Below, one piece after another: positions 1-8,023 of a stretch of DNA of 61,811 nt; position 1 is the stretch's first letter, and each line of letters begins with the position of its first letter. The notes under the pieces were generated by a model, which was given only the letters and a program-made list of their open reading frames with translations, was not told where the DNA came from and searched no databases. The stretch lies in the NCBI GenBank assembly GCA_964383505.1, contig CAYLHB010000002.1:1-61811 (forward strand), in the 5' to 3' direction. Both the position numbers and the translations under genes were made by a program. This DNA comes from CAYLHB01 sp964383505. Lineage in GTDB: Bacteria > Patescibacteriota > Minisyncoccia > Phycocordibacterales > UBA12088.

Positions 1-135
1 TCCCCATATTAGCGTATAACGCTCAGAATGAGTGTCTTACGTTTGGGGTACCTTTTAGCGGCGAGCCTGTTTTTCCTCACCTTTCCGCGCTTCATGCGGC
101 GGAATTCGTGGGCAAAAAGCCCGAAAGTCAAATTT

Positions 136-210
136 TGGTGACCCTACCGGGATTCGAACCCGGATTACCGCCGTGAGAGGGCGATGTCCTAACCATTAGA
201 CGATAGGGCC
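136..210 (-). tRNA. tRNA-Glu (anticodon CTC)
   Basis: A full cloverleaf folds on the minus strand. The 7-bp acceptor stem starts GGCCCTA, the anticodon loop is CTCTCAC with anticodon CTC, the T-arm reads GGTTCGAATCC, and CCA is encoded at the 3' end. Upstream of it on the same strand lie two repeat units (259-430 and 447-615) that carry copies of its 5' end. Confidence 0.95.
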
Positions 211-258
211 GATTTTATGTTATCTACTATACCTCGCTTTTCAAACCACGCCAGTTGC

Positions 259-430
259 ACATCGCCCTCTACGAGGGCTTATCCTATCACCTGTCTCGCA
301 AGCTCGACAACGGTGATTTCCTCGCTCTGCTCGGAACCAGATGAAAAGCAACGCAGGTTGCTTTTCATTCCAATATCCATAAACGACTGGGCCGTGGCTA
401 CAGTGCTCTACGATACAACAAAAATCTGCA
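259..430 (-). repeat. tRNA-Glu-derived structured repeat, unit 1
   Basis: This is the first of two tandem units about 170 bp long upstream of tRNA-Glu. It contains a perfect 12-bp hairpin (ATGAAAAGCAAC at 341-352 pairing with 357-368, loop GCAG). A degraded copy of the tRNA-Glu 5' end lies near 379-392. A piece matching the tRNA D/anticodon region in inverted orientation (ACATCGCCCT) sits at 259-268. No coding sequence is supported. The gene-free stretch 211-710 consists of these two units, short flanks and the terminator of the next gene. Confidence 0.7.
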
Positions 431-446
431 AAATACGACCCCTAGG

Positions 447-615
447 ACATCGCCCTTTCAGGCTTATCCTATCGCCTCGTACCTTCGGCACATGGGCGAT
501 TCCCTCGCTTGCTCGGGACCGGATGAAAAGCAACGCAGGTTGCTTTTCATTCCAATGCCCATTAGACGACAGGGCCGTGTGGCTACAGTGCTCTACAATA
601 CAACAAAAATCTGCA
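447..615 (-). repeat. tRNA-Glu-derived structured repeat, unit 2
   Basis: This is the second tandem unit, clearly similar to unit 1 along its length. The same 12-bp hairpin lies at 523-550. On the minus strand the unit contains GGCCCTGTCGTCTAATGG, which differs from the first 18 nt of tRNA-Glu by one base, so it looks like a decayed tRNA duplicate whose anticodon arm was replaced by another hairpin. Whether it is transcribed cannot be seen. Confidence 0.7.
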
Positions 616-674
616 CAATGCACTTTTCGTGCATATGTCCGTGTGAGGATGACATGCTCGTTTCGTCTCTACAA

Positions 675-713
675 TAAAAAAGTACCGTGCGACAGTCTTC
701 CGTCGCACGGCTA
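675..713 (-). terminator. Rho-independent terminator of the GcrA-like gene
   Basis: The 9-bp stem CCGTGCGAC/GTCGCACGG is followed on the minus strand by a run of six T. It begins at the stop codon of the 711-1139 gene. Confidence 0.8.
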
Positions 714-1139
714 CTTGCTTGTTATCCTACTTTTCCCTTGCTTTACCGCTTTTTTCACTCCCGGCATCTTTACAAACACTCTAGAGTGGTGTTCTTTACA
801 ATATCTGCTACCAGGGAGTGTCGGAGCTCCGCACACCAAGCTTTCTTTAGATACAGGTGAGGTTGGAGACTCATCAATGAACCAACGACAACGATCAGGG
901 TGTTTTGCAACCTCAGCAAACGTCACGGCTTGCGAACCACGACCGTTTGCATCCGGTACGTTGCTCGCTCCCCAAGTAGACGTATTACTTCCAGTTGCAT
1001 TCCGTTGTAAGCGATACAATTTCCCATGCACGCCATCTAGGGTCGTTCCCAGTTTACGTGCAATCTCCTGCCTTGACACACCACTTCCGTTTAGTTCAAT
1101 CAGACGTTGGGTAATCTCAGGCGTCCACGCGAAACTCAT
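711..1139 (-). CDS. GcrA-family regulator-like protein
   Basis: A 142-aa protein whose N-terminus (MSFAWTPEITQRLIEL, then SRQEIARKLG and GKLYRL) matches the DNA-binding half of GcrA, with its W-T opening and a helix-turn-helix ending in GK-x-x-RL. The C-terminal half has the GcrA-type zinc/sigma-binding pattern CRW, then CGAPTLPGSRYCKEHHSRVF. In Alphaproteobacteria GcrA binds the sigma70 holoenzyme and reads CcrM methylation; that role here is only inferred from similarity. The start at 1139 is preceded by AGAGGTG; the open frame continues upstream but that part does not look coding. A strong terminator overlaps the stop codon. The gene lies downstream of, and separated by a hairpin from, the 86-aa gene at 1201-1461. 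Confidence 0.75.
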   Translation of the reverse strand: MSFAWTPEITQRLIELNGSGVSRQEIARKLGTTLDGVHGKLYRLQRNATGSNTSTWGASNVPDANGRGSQAVTFAEVAKHPDRCRWFIDESPTSPVSKESLVCGAPTLPGSRYCKEHHSRVFVKMPGVKKAVKQGKSRITSK

Positions 1140-1165
1140 TTTGCACCTCTTTTTTTGTGGGCGAA

Positions 1166-1193
1166 AGAATGCTGGCAAGTAAGCCAGCATTCT
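1166..1193 (-). terminator. Hairpin terminator between two small genes
   Basis: The 11-bp perfect stem AGAATGCTGGC/GCCAGCATTCT has a 6-nt loop. It lies directly after the 86-aa minus-strand gene and before the GcrA-like gene. Confidence 0.6.
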
Positions 1194-1200
1194 TAAGTAC

Positions 1201-1461
1201 TTAGGTCGCGAGACGAAGGAGCCCTGCGGGAACCTCCTCGATGCGTCGAGGTCTGACACATACTCTCGCATATCCGGTAGTAATACACACGGACACGAGG
1301 TTGACTTTCTGATTTGTATCGATCCTATGCACATTCTCCCCGACACACTGTTGAAGCGAGCGTGCCGCTTCGATATTGTCGCGGTGTGCCCACTCATTCG
1401 CCGCCGCCGCGGTAGGTAGCCGTAGTGCGTGGATTTCATCAAACGTTAACTGTGAAGGCAT
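1201..1461 (-). CDS. Small hypothetical protein
   Basis: An 86-aa reading frame starting MPSQLTFDEIHALRLPTAAA. The ATG is preceded by AGGGGAAA at good distance and the frame is followed by a perfect hairpin, which supports a real gene. The sequence has a helical N-terminal half, no signal peptide and no motif I recognise. It lies upstream of the GcrA-like gene on the same strand. Function unknown. Confidence 0.5.
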   Translation of the reverse strand: MPSQLTFDEIHALRLPTAAAANEWAHRDNIEAARSLQQCVGENVHRIDTNQKVNLVSVCITTGYARVCVRPRRIEEVPAGLLRLAT

Positions 1462-1553
1462 GACATTTCCCCTATTATGGATAGAACTTGACCACCATCA
1501 CGCTACCCTAACTTCGGCACCCTTGTCAAGTGCCCGTAGGTGATGTACCACCA

Positions 1554-2894
1554 CTATCTCACCTCCCACTCCGTATCTTGGCGCACTAAAAGCTCTTTTT
1601 TACGCTCCGGTTCAGCCATGAGTGCCTCCACGACCCGTTCCATGCGCATACTCTGGCTTCCTTTGACAAGTACAATGTCGCCCTCGGTGAGAATTCCAGC
1701 CACGAGCATGGCCGCTTCCTTCGCGTCACCGCACTCGAAGATGGAACCTGCGGACATACCGTTTGCCCGCGCATGTGCGGCTGCCTCCCTCATGCGCACA
1801 CCGACCGCCACAAACACATGCACGCACTCCGCGGCCTTTGTCCCCACACGGCGGTGCTCTTCCACGGAAAAGTCGCCCAGCTCCATCATGTCACCCAATA
1901 CCGCAATCCTACTACCTTTTGTGATGAGTCCCTTGAGCGTATCGAGTGCCGCCTGTACCGCGATGGGTGAGGCGTTGTACGTGTCATCGATAAGCGTGGT
2001 GCGTGTGCGTCCGGGAATGAGCCGCATGCGGCCGGGACTGCGCTCAAGCGCGCTTAAAGGAGCCACCATGTCCGTGAGCACAAACCCCTCCGAGAGACCT
2101 ACCGCGAGCGCGGCAAGCGCCGGATAGACCTGATGCGTCCCAAGAACACCATGAATGGGGAGCGAGATGCGCTCATTTTGAAAGCGTACCACGATTTCCA
2201 TTCCCACCGGCGCACCATCTTCGTAGCGCACCTCACAGGACTCCGCACGAACATCGGCATGCTCGGAGAGCCCGTACGAAAGCTTGCGCTGTCCCTCTCG
2301 CGTCGGCTCCGCATACACTTCAGCGTCATCCGCGTTTACTATGAGAGTACCGTCCCCCCGAAGCGCCCTCCTAAGCTCACGCTTTTCCTCAAGCACCGCA
2401 TCACGCGACCCGAAAAACTCCACGTGCACGGGCACCTCGGGAAACCTCGTAAGAACCGCGATATCAGGGCGTACCCACCTGCAGAGCGACTGGATATCCT
2501 TGGGGCGATCCGCCCCTATCTCAAGCACGAGCCATTCCGGGTAGGGGGTTTTAAACACAAGGTGGAGCGCGCCGTCGAGTATGTTGACGAGCCACCCACG
2601 CACGCTTAGCCACGCATTTGGCAAACCGAGCACCGTGAGTGGCACTCCCACCTCGCTGTTGAAGCTCTTCTCACTCTTACGTGCAGTGGCTTTACTCGCA
2701 AGCACCGCATGAATCGCGTCTTTGGTGGATGTTTTACCCACCGAGCCGGTCACCCCCACCACCTTCGGGCGGTATTTTCGGAGCGCTATACTTGCCTCGA
2801 AGGTAAGCACAGCGACCACAACTTTTTTGAAAAGATGCTTCATGCGCCCTGTATCGTACCTCCACGTTAGGTCTGCCACAAGGAAGCGGAACAA
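1554..2894 (-). CDS. murF: UDP-N-acetylmuramoyl-tripeptide--D-alanyl-D-alanine ligase
   Basis: MurF adds D-Ala-D-Ala to UDP-MurNAc-tripeptide in the cytoplasm, the last soluble step of the peptidoglycan precursor. The ATP-binding loop GVTGSVGKTSTK is at residues 47-58. DDTYNASP and GDMMELG, both typical of the Mur central/C-terminal domains, are present. The N-terminal substrate domain is shorter than in E. coli MurF; residues 1-40 are a short basic/hydrophobic lead-in. The start taken is a TTG with GAGGTGG about 10 nt upstream; an ATG at 2843 is the alternative (429 aa). It is the last gene of the dcw cluster, 20 nt after ftsI. Confidence 0.92.
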   Translation of the reverse strand: MFRFLVADLTWRYDTGRMKHLFKKVVVAVLTFEASIALRKYRPKVVGVTGSVGKTSTKDAIHAVLASKATARKSEKSFNSEVGVPLTVLGLPNAWLSVRGWLVNILDGALHLVFKTPYPEWLVLEIGADRPKDIQSLCRWVRPDIAVLTRFPEVPVHVEFFGSRDAVLEEKRELRRALRGDGTLIVNADDAEVYAEPTREGQRKLSYGLSEHADVRAESCEVRYEDGAPVGMEIVVRFQNERISLPIHGVLGTHQVYPALAALAVGLSEGFVLTDMVAPLSALERSPGRMRLIPGRTRTTLIDDTYNASPIAVQAALDTLKGLITKGSRIAVLGDMMELGDFSVEEHRRVGTKAAECVHVFVAVGVRMREAAAHARANGMSAGSIFECGDAKEAAMLVAGILTEGDIVLVKGSQSMRMERVVEALMAEPERKKELLVRQDTEWEVR

Positions 2895-2914
2895 TTCTGT
2901 TTCGCCACCTCACG

Positions 2915-4633
2915 CTATCGGTCGGGCGGTATCTGGTAGTGGTTGATGAGGTACTCCACGATGTCCATGAATGGGGTGGTGAGCGTCTCGGACGCATACT
3001 TCGCCCCCTGTGGCTCCACGTGGTAGAGAAACACGATGTACTTCGGCTCGTACGCGGGGAAGTACCCGAAGAACGAGTGAAGGTACCTGTCATCATAGTA
3101 CCCGCGCGCATCGTCCCTCGCTATTTGCGCGGTGCCCGTTTTCGCCGCGATGGTGTAGCGCTCGTTTTTTACCGTTCCTCCTCGAAGGGATTTATCCACC
3201 ACCTCAACGAGCATGCGGGTAATCGCCTCACTCGTAGCTGGAGAAATCGCTTGCTCGGTGTCATCGTAGGTCACCTCCTCAGTGGCACCCGACTCGTACT
3301 CCACCGCGCGCACAAGGTGGGGTGTTACCAACCTGCCCCCGTTTCCAAGTGCCGCGAGAGCCCGCACGGTTTCGATAGGCGTGAGCGCGATACCTTGCCC
3401 GAATGAGGCGGTGACGTACTCAACCATCCTCGGGCTCTCGAGGTTGTCCACGAGCCCGTGCGACTCGTTCGGGAGGTCTATACCCGTCTCTTCGCCGATG
3501 CCAAACTTTTTAAGTCGCTCGCCAAACTCCTGTGCTCCTACAGTGCGCACCACAAACGCCATACCGGTGTTGAGCGACTGCCCGAGCACCTCTTGCATGG
3601 AGACGGTACCGCGCCCGCGCCCGTCGTAGTTTCGTATCGTGTAGCCGTCCACCTCCACCGCACCCGCGTCATGGTAGGTTGTGCTTGGCGCAACGGCACC
3701 CGTATCAAGCCCGATTGCCATACCTATCGGCTTAATGATGGAGCCCATTTCACGCACCTCCTCCACAAGAGGATTGCCGAATACCGCCACATCTTCAACG
3801 TCTTCCGTGTTGCCCGGATCAAAGTTTGGGAGCATCGCCATACCCCTCACCTCACCCGTGCTTGGGTCCATAATGATGCCGCCTACCTGTCGCGCGTCCC
3901 ACTCCTTCTTAACCTTGGCAAGCGTATCTTCTAAAAAAAGCTGGACAGACGGATCAATGGTGGTCACAAGGTTTCCCGCACGCACCCGCTCCTTCTCGAA
4001 GAGTGTTTCCTCGATGTTGCCGAACACCTCGGCAAAAAAATTGACCGAGAGGTTTTTCTCTTCGCGTCGAAGCACATCATCGTAGTAACGCTCCAACCCG
4101 TAGCGTCCCACCACGTCCGTTTCCCCCTCGCGGTACCCCACGAGCCCGAGCGCGTGGGCCGCAAGCGTTCCTCCCGGGTAGATGCGCCACTGTTCGCGGT
4201 ACACCCCTACCCCGGGAAGCTCGAGCGCATCAATCTTCTCTCCCGCCTCTTGCGACACGTGGTGCGCCACCTCTTCGTAGGGGTCCTCCTTTTTTGACAC
4301 GCGTGACATGAAGAACTCACGCGCTATGGGAGTATGGGCCGAGAGGCGCTCATACGTCATCTCTTCATTCACTATTTCACCAGGCTTTATCGCCACCAAA
4401 AACCCGCTCTCAACCGAGGCGCCCGACACCTTAGCACCTTCACTGTCGGTGAAGTAGATTGACCCCCTGTCGAACAGCTGCTGGCTTGGACGCACGTACT
4501 GGTGGTCTGCAAGGAGCGCAAACTCCTCCCCATGGAGCACCTGCACGATGTAGAGGCGTCCCGCAAGAATGAGCGCCACCACCACAAACGCGCCGAGTAC
4601 GAGGTGTATACGACGTGCGTACGCCTCACGCAT
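2915..4633 (-). CDS. ftsI: Class B penicillin-binding protein (septal transpeptidase)
   Basis: A 572-aa transpeptidase that cross-links peptidoglycan at the septum. A short cytoplasmic end and one membrane helix (residues about 9-32) are followed by a dimerisation domain. The catalytic domain carries the SxxK motif S298-I-I-K301, the S353-L-N355 motif and K498-T-G500. Spacing and size fit a class B PBP. It starts one base after the stop of the upstream ftsL-like gene (TAG-T-ATG), so translation is probably coupled. PBP2 of the elongation machinery is an alternative, but the position between ftsL and murF argues for FtsI. Confidence 0.93.
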   Translation of the reverse strand: MREAYARRIHLVLGAFVVVALILAGRLYIVQVLHGEEFALLADHQYVRPSQQLFDRGSIYFTDSEGAKVSGASVESGFLVAIKPGEIVNEEMTYERLSAHTPIAREFFMSRVSKKEDPYEEVAHHVSQEAGEKIDALELPGVGVYREQWRIYPGGTLAAHALGLVGYREGETDVVGRYGLERYYDDVLRREEKNLSVNFFAEVFGNIEETLFEKERVRAGNLVTTIDPSVQLFLEDTLAKVKKEWDARQVGGIIMDPSTGEVRGMAMLPNFDPGNTEDVEDVAVFGNPLVEEVREMGSIIKPIGMAIGLDTGAVAPSTTYHDAGAVEVDGYTIRNYDGRGRGTVSMQEVLGQSLNTGMAFVVRTVGAQEFGERLKKFGIGEETGIDLPNESHGLVDNLESPRMVEYVTASFGQGIALTPIETVRALAALGNGGRLVTPHLVRAVEYESGATEEVTYDDTEQAISPATSEAITRMLVEVVDKSLRGGTVKNERYTIAAKTGTAQIARDDARGYYDDRYLHSFFGYFPAYEPKYIVFLYHVEPQGAKYASETLTTPFMDIVEYLINHYQIPPDR

Positions 4634-4634
4634 A

Positions 4635-4946
4635 CTAGCGCAACGTTACGGTAGCAGGTGCATCAAGCTGCACGTAGTCGGTCTTGGGAACGGGAACAAG
4701 CGCAAGCTCGGTCGCGCGTTCTTCTCGCAAGCTTTCGCGCGCATCGAGGTAGCTCGCTTCAAGCGCACTAATACGCGCGTTTCGCTCCCCCAGCTCGATG
4801 GAAAGCTCCTGGCGGAGCACGATGTGCACCACGGACATACTTATGAAATACATATAGAGCCCCGCCGCCCCCACAAGGAGAAGTGCGATGCCCCAAAATG
4901 CCGCCTTGCGGTAGTCATAGTGTTCAAAGTGTAGTTGGTACTTCAT
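4635..4946 (-). CDS. ftsL: FtsL-like cell division protein
   Basis: A 103-aa bitopic membrane protein: short cytoplasmic N-terminus (MKYQLHFEHYDYRKAAF), one membrane helix at about 17-39, then a heptad-rich coiled coil (about 45-85). FtsL sequences are poorly conserved, so the call rests on size, topology and place between rsmH and ftsI. The start at 4946 overlaps the end of rsmH by 23 nt; a longer upstream frame belongs to the rsmH region and is not used. Its expected partners, FtsB/DivIC and FtsQ, are not in the window. Confidence 0.7.
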   Translation of the reverse strand: MKYQLHFEHYDYRKAAFWGIALLLVGAAGLYMYFISMSVVHIVLRQELSIELGERNARISALEASYLDARESLREERATELALVPVPKTDYVQLDAPATVTLR

Positions 4947-5853
4947 GGTGTTTGAAAAGTATTCGTAATCGTGCGCTCCGTGCGCGCGGGTTGCGGGCAA
5001 CCTCCTCGGGCGAAGGGACAATCGGTTTTTTTTGCGTAGTCCCCACTCCTCCCTTCTCATACGCTCGAAATGCATGCTTGACCAAACGATCCTCAAGACT
5101 ATGGAACGAGATGATGGCGACGCGACCTCCGGGTGTAAGTAGCTCGGGCACATCCCCTAACAGCTGTTCGAGTGCGCCCAGCTCGTCGTTCACCGCAATG
5201 CGGAGCGCCTGAAACGTGCGGGTTGCGGGGTGCACCTTGCCTCTCCTGTGCACCGCTCGTTCTATCACATGTGCGAGCTGTGCACTTGTTTCAATGGGCA
5301 CCTCTTCGCGTGCGCGCACAATTGCTCGTGCGATACGCCGCGCCTGCCGTTCTCCCCCGAAACCGTAGATGACATCTGCGAGCGACTCCTCGCTCCACTC
5401 GTTGACCGCTTCTTTTGCGGTCACCTCGCCCATCTTCGTTTCTGCGGAGAGCGTCATGAGGAGCGGCTCATCGCGCTCAAACGAGAACCCCCTCCCGGAG
5501 CGCTCAAGCTGATCGCTCGAAAACCCAAGGTCGAGGAGTACCGCGTCTGCACGCACCCCGAGACCCGCGAGTGCAACTTTGAGCGTACGGTAGTTGCTCT
5601 CTTTAAAGACGATACGCGGAGGTACGTGAGCGAGTCTTTTTTCCGCGCGCGTAAGCGCATCGCGGTCCCTGTCCATGCCTATAAACAGAGACCCTTTCGC
5701 CATCATGCGCGCGAGCGCTTCGGCGTGTCCCGCACCCCCAAGCGTGCCATCAACTACTACCTGTGCATAGGCAACGTCGAGTGAAGCAAGCACTTCTTGT
5801 AAAAGAACCGGCGTGTGTATCGTCTCTGTGAGCGAATGAGTGGTGCGCACCAT
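4924..5853 (-). CDS. rsmH: 16S rRNA (cytosine-1402-N4)-methyltransferase
   Basis: RsmH (MraW) methylates N4 of C1402 in the 16S rRNA P-site region. The 309-aa length is normal. Family features seen are HTPVLLQEVL at the N-terminus, the SAM-binding DGTLGGAGHAEALA, the LLDLGFSSDQL motif, HPATRTFQALRIAVN and ISFHSLEDRLVK. It starts 4 nt after mraZ ends and overlaps ftsL, the standard dcw order. Confidence 0.96.
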   Translation of the reverse strand: MVRTTHSLTETIHTPVLLQEVLASLDVAYAQVVVDGTLGGAGHAEALARMMAKGSLFIGMDRDRDALTRAEKRLAHVPPRIVFKESNYRTLKVALAGLGVRADAVLLDLGFSSDQLERSGRGFSFERDEPLLMTLSAETKMGEVTAKEAVNEWSEESLADVIYGFGGERQARRIARAIVRAREEVPIETSAQLAHVIERAVHRRGKVHPATRTFQALRIAVNDELGALEQLLGDVPELLTPGGRVAIISFHSLEDRLVKHAFRAYEKGGVGTTQKKPIVPSPEEVARNPRARSARLRILFKHHEVPTTL

Positions 5854-5857
5854 GGTA

Positions 5858-6292
5858 CTAGAGCACTCCTATTTGACCGAGCTTCTCGGCAACCGCATCA
5901 GCGCGGGATGCCACTTCGTTTCTGTATGCGTCCCACGCTTCTTCATTCCAAAGCTCCACACGGTCGTTCACCCCTATGAGGACCGCGCGATTGACCAGGT
6001 GTGCGTGCGCGGCCAAGTACTCGGGAATGAGCACCCGACCAAGCGCGTCCACCTCAAGGTCCGCTGCACCTGAAAACAGGAAGCGACCGAATGCGCGCGA
6101 GTCAGACTGGCCCATGGAGAGTTGTTCGAGTTTTTCCACAACACGTCTCCACTCGTCTCGGGAAAACACAAACAGACACCCATCGAGCCCGTGCGTCATC
6201 ACAAGGTAACGCCCCAGTGCGGCACGAAACTTCGCTGGCAGAGCTATACGCCGTTTGTCATCGAGCACGTGGCGGTATTCGCCAATGAGCAT
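5858..6292 (-). CDS. mraZ: Transcriptional regulator MraZ
   Basis: MraZ is a ring-forming DNA-binding protein that regulates its own dcw operon. The 144-aa protein has the two SpoVT/AbrB-like half-repeats: GEYRHVLDDKRRIALPAKFR near the start and LEVDALGRVLIPEYLA in the second half. The start is uncertain. The family-typical ATG at 6292 lies 21 nt downstream of a perfect AAGGAGGT, too far for normal use, while the in-frame GTG at 6346 would start upstream of that site. No in-frame standard start lies in between. It is the first gene of the dcw cluster, divergent from rel across 156 bp. Confidence 0.9.
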   Translation of the reverse strand: MLIGEYRHVLDDKRRIALPAKFRAALGRYLVMTHGLDGCLFVFSRDEWRRVVEKLEQLSMGQSDSRAFGRFLFSGAADLEVDALGRVLIPEYLAAHAHLVNRAVLIGVNDRVELWNEEAWDAYRNEVASRADAVAEKLGQIGVL

Positions 6293-6448
6293 GACGGTGC
6301 GTGGCGCAGATGTACCTCCTTTTTCAGATTTCCCACTTCTTACCACTTGACTACCACTCTATACCACCACACCCCATTTTTCCAGTGAGTTTTCCACACC
6401 TTGCTCCGCAACGCTTGCATTCTCTCGGTACGAGCATAGTATCGAACT

Positions 6449-8002
6449 ATGACGCAAGAATCGGCACAAGCACAAGCCGGCTCCGCGGATGAGCTCATCA
6501 GCTACCTCGACCACCCCACGTCGGCGGACATTGAGCTCGTACGCTCTGCATACGCGTTTGCGCGCGAGGTACACGAGGGCCACACACGGCTCTCCGGCGA
6601 GCCCTACTTCAACCACCTCTACGCGACCGCGCTCGCACTCGCGGAGTTTGGTATGGGACCTCGCACGGTGAGTGCCGGTCTCCTCCATGACTGTATTGAA
6701 GACAGGGGAGTATCCGAGGAGGAACTCAATACACGTTTTGGGCCGGAGGTGCTCTTTCTCGTGAAGGGGGTGACCAAACTGGGTACCTTGAAGTACCGCG
6801 GGGCGCAGAGACACGTGGAGTCGCTCCGCAGACTGTTTGTAGCCACCTCGCAGGACATACGTGTACTCATCATCAAGCTCATGGACCGACTCCACAACAT
6901 GAAAACGCTCGCGCATGTGCCTGCGGAAAAACGCACCCGCATCGCGTCAGAGACCCTGGAAATCTACGCGCCACTCGCTGATAGGCTTGGTATGGGCACT
7001 GTGAAGCGCGACCTTGAGGACCTCGCGTTTCCTCACCTCTTTCCCAAAGAGTATGCGACCACGGTAGAGCTCATGAAGCAGAAGAAGCAGGCGAAGGAGC
7101 CTTACCTTGAGGATGTGGTGGTCAAACTTAAGAAAGAGCTTGTCGCGCAGGGCATACGAAACTTCCGCACCGACTACAGGCGAAAGGGGTACTACTCGCT
7201 CTATAAAAAGCTCGAACGTAAAGAGGGTGACATTGAAAAAATTTTCGACATTATGGCGATTCGCGTTATTGTGCCCGGCATAGAGGACTGCTACCGCGTG
7301 CTCGGCGTGGTGCACAGCACGTGGCGGCCCCTGCCCGGCAAAGTGAAGGACTATATCGCGCTCCCAAAGCCAAACGGGTACCGCTCTATTCACACCACCG
7401 TCTTCACGAACGAAGCGGGGCCAATAGAAATCCAGATCAGGAGCGAAGAGATGCACCGCGAAGCCCAGTTTGGTGTCGCATCGCACCTCTCGTACAAGGA
7501 GGTGCAGCGAGGCGACCGAGGTGTAGATAGGAGAAACAAACTTTGGTACCGCTACCTCATCCCTTCCCTCCTCCACACACGACGCAGTGAGGAGAGTAAA
7601 GGTGCGCAAACGATACCTCGGTGGGTCACCGAACTTGCGGAGGCGCATGGCTCCATCAAGGAGGGCGACGACCAGTCCTTCCTTGAAGAGCTCAAAGATG
7701 ACTTTTTCAGCCATCGCGTGTTTGTGTTTACCCCAAAAGGCGATGTGGTCGACCTCCCGCTCGACTCAAGCCCCATCGACTTCGCCTACGCGATTCACAG
7801 CGACATCGGCGACCACATGAGTGGCGCAAAGGTGAATGGCAAGCTTGCGTCGCTCGATACTGCGCTTAAAAACGGCGACATTGTAGAAATCGAGGTGAAA
7901 CCCTCGAGCAAACCTTCGAAAAAGTGGCTCGAGCATGCGAAAACAAGCATGGCGCGCAAACATATTCAAAACGCGCTCCAACGAAATGAGCGCGTGAAGT
8001 AA
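6449..8002 (+). CDS. rel: (p)ppGpp synthetase/hydrolase, Rel type
   Basis: This enzyme makes and breaks the alarmone (p)ppGpp. The 517-aa protein has an HD hydrolase domain (catalytic H80-D81 in LLHDCIED), a synthetase domain (about 215-345, with FDIMAIRVIV and the substrate-binding PNGYRSIHT), and a TGS domain (about 425-490, VFVFTPKGDVVDLP). It stops about 200 residues short of a typical long Rel: the zinc-finger and ACT domains are absent, with only a basic tail (KPSKKWLEHAKTSMARKHI). The short form should have lost part of the usual ribosome-dependent control. It is divergent from mraZ. Confidence 0.94.
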   Translation: MTQESAQAQAGSADELISYLDHPTSADIELVRSAYAFAREVHEGHTRLSGEPYFNHLYATALALAEFGMGPRTVSAGLLHDCIEDRGVSEEELNTRFGPEVLFLVKGVTKLGTLKYRGAQRHVESLRRLFVATSQDIRVLIIKLMDRLHNMKTLAHVPAEKRTRIASETLEIYAPLADRLGMGTVKRDLEDLAFPHLFPKEYATTVELMKQKKQAKEPYLEDVVVKLKKELVAQGIRNFRTDYRRKGYYSLYKKLERKEGDIEKIFDIMAIRVIVPGIEDCYRVLGVVHSTWRPLPGKVKDYIALPKPNGYRSIHTTVFTNEAGPIEIQIRSEEMHREAQFGVASHLSYKEVQRGDRGVDRRNKLWYRYLIPSLLHTRRSEESKGAQTIPRWVTELAEAHGSIKEGDDQSFLEELKDDFFSHRVFVFTPKGDVVDLPLDSSPIDFAYAIHSDIGDHMSGAKVNGKLASLDTALKNGDIVEIEVKPSSKPSKKWLEHAKTSMARKHIQNALQRNERVK

Positions 8003-8023
8003 CATATCCTCCTTGTGCCTAGC

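Noticed and set aside
40..55. A 16-bp exact match, CGTTTGGGGTACCTTT, at 40-55 and 12841-12856
   Set aside because: In a 62-kb window about one exact 16-mer repeat is expected by chance; the flanks do not match.
9..95. A 28-codon very basic frame on the minus strand (MKRGKVRKNRLAAKRYPKRK...)
   Set aside because: No ribosome-binding site and no known small-protein match; too short to support without conservation data.
217..1182. A 321-aa open frame on the plus strand across the tRNA-Glu repeats
   Set aside because: It lies antisense to the GcrA-like gene and runs through duplicated tRNA-derived repeats; composition is not protein-like and there is no start signal.
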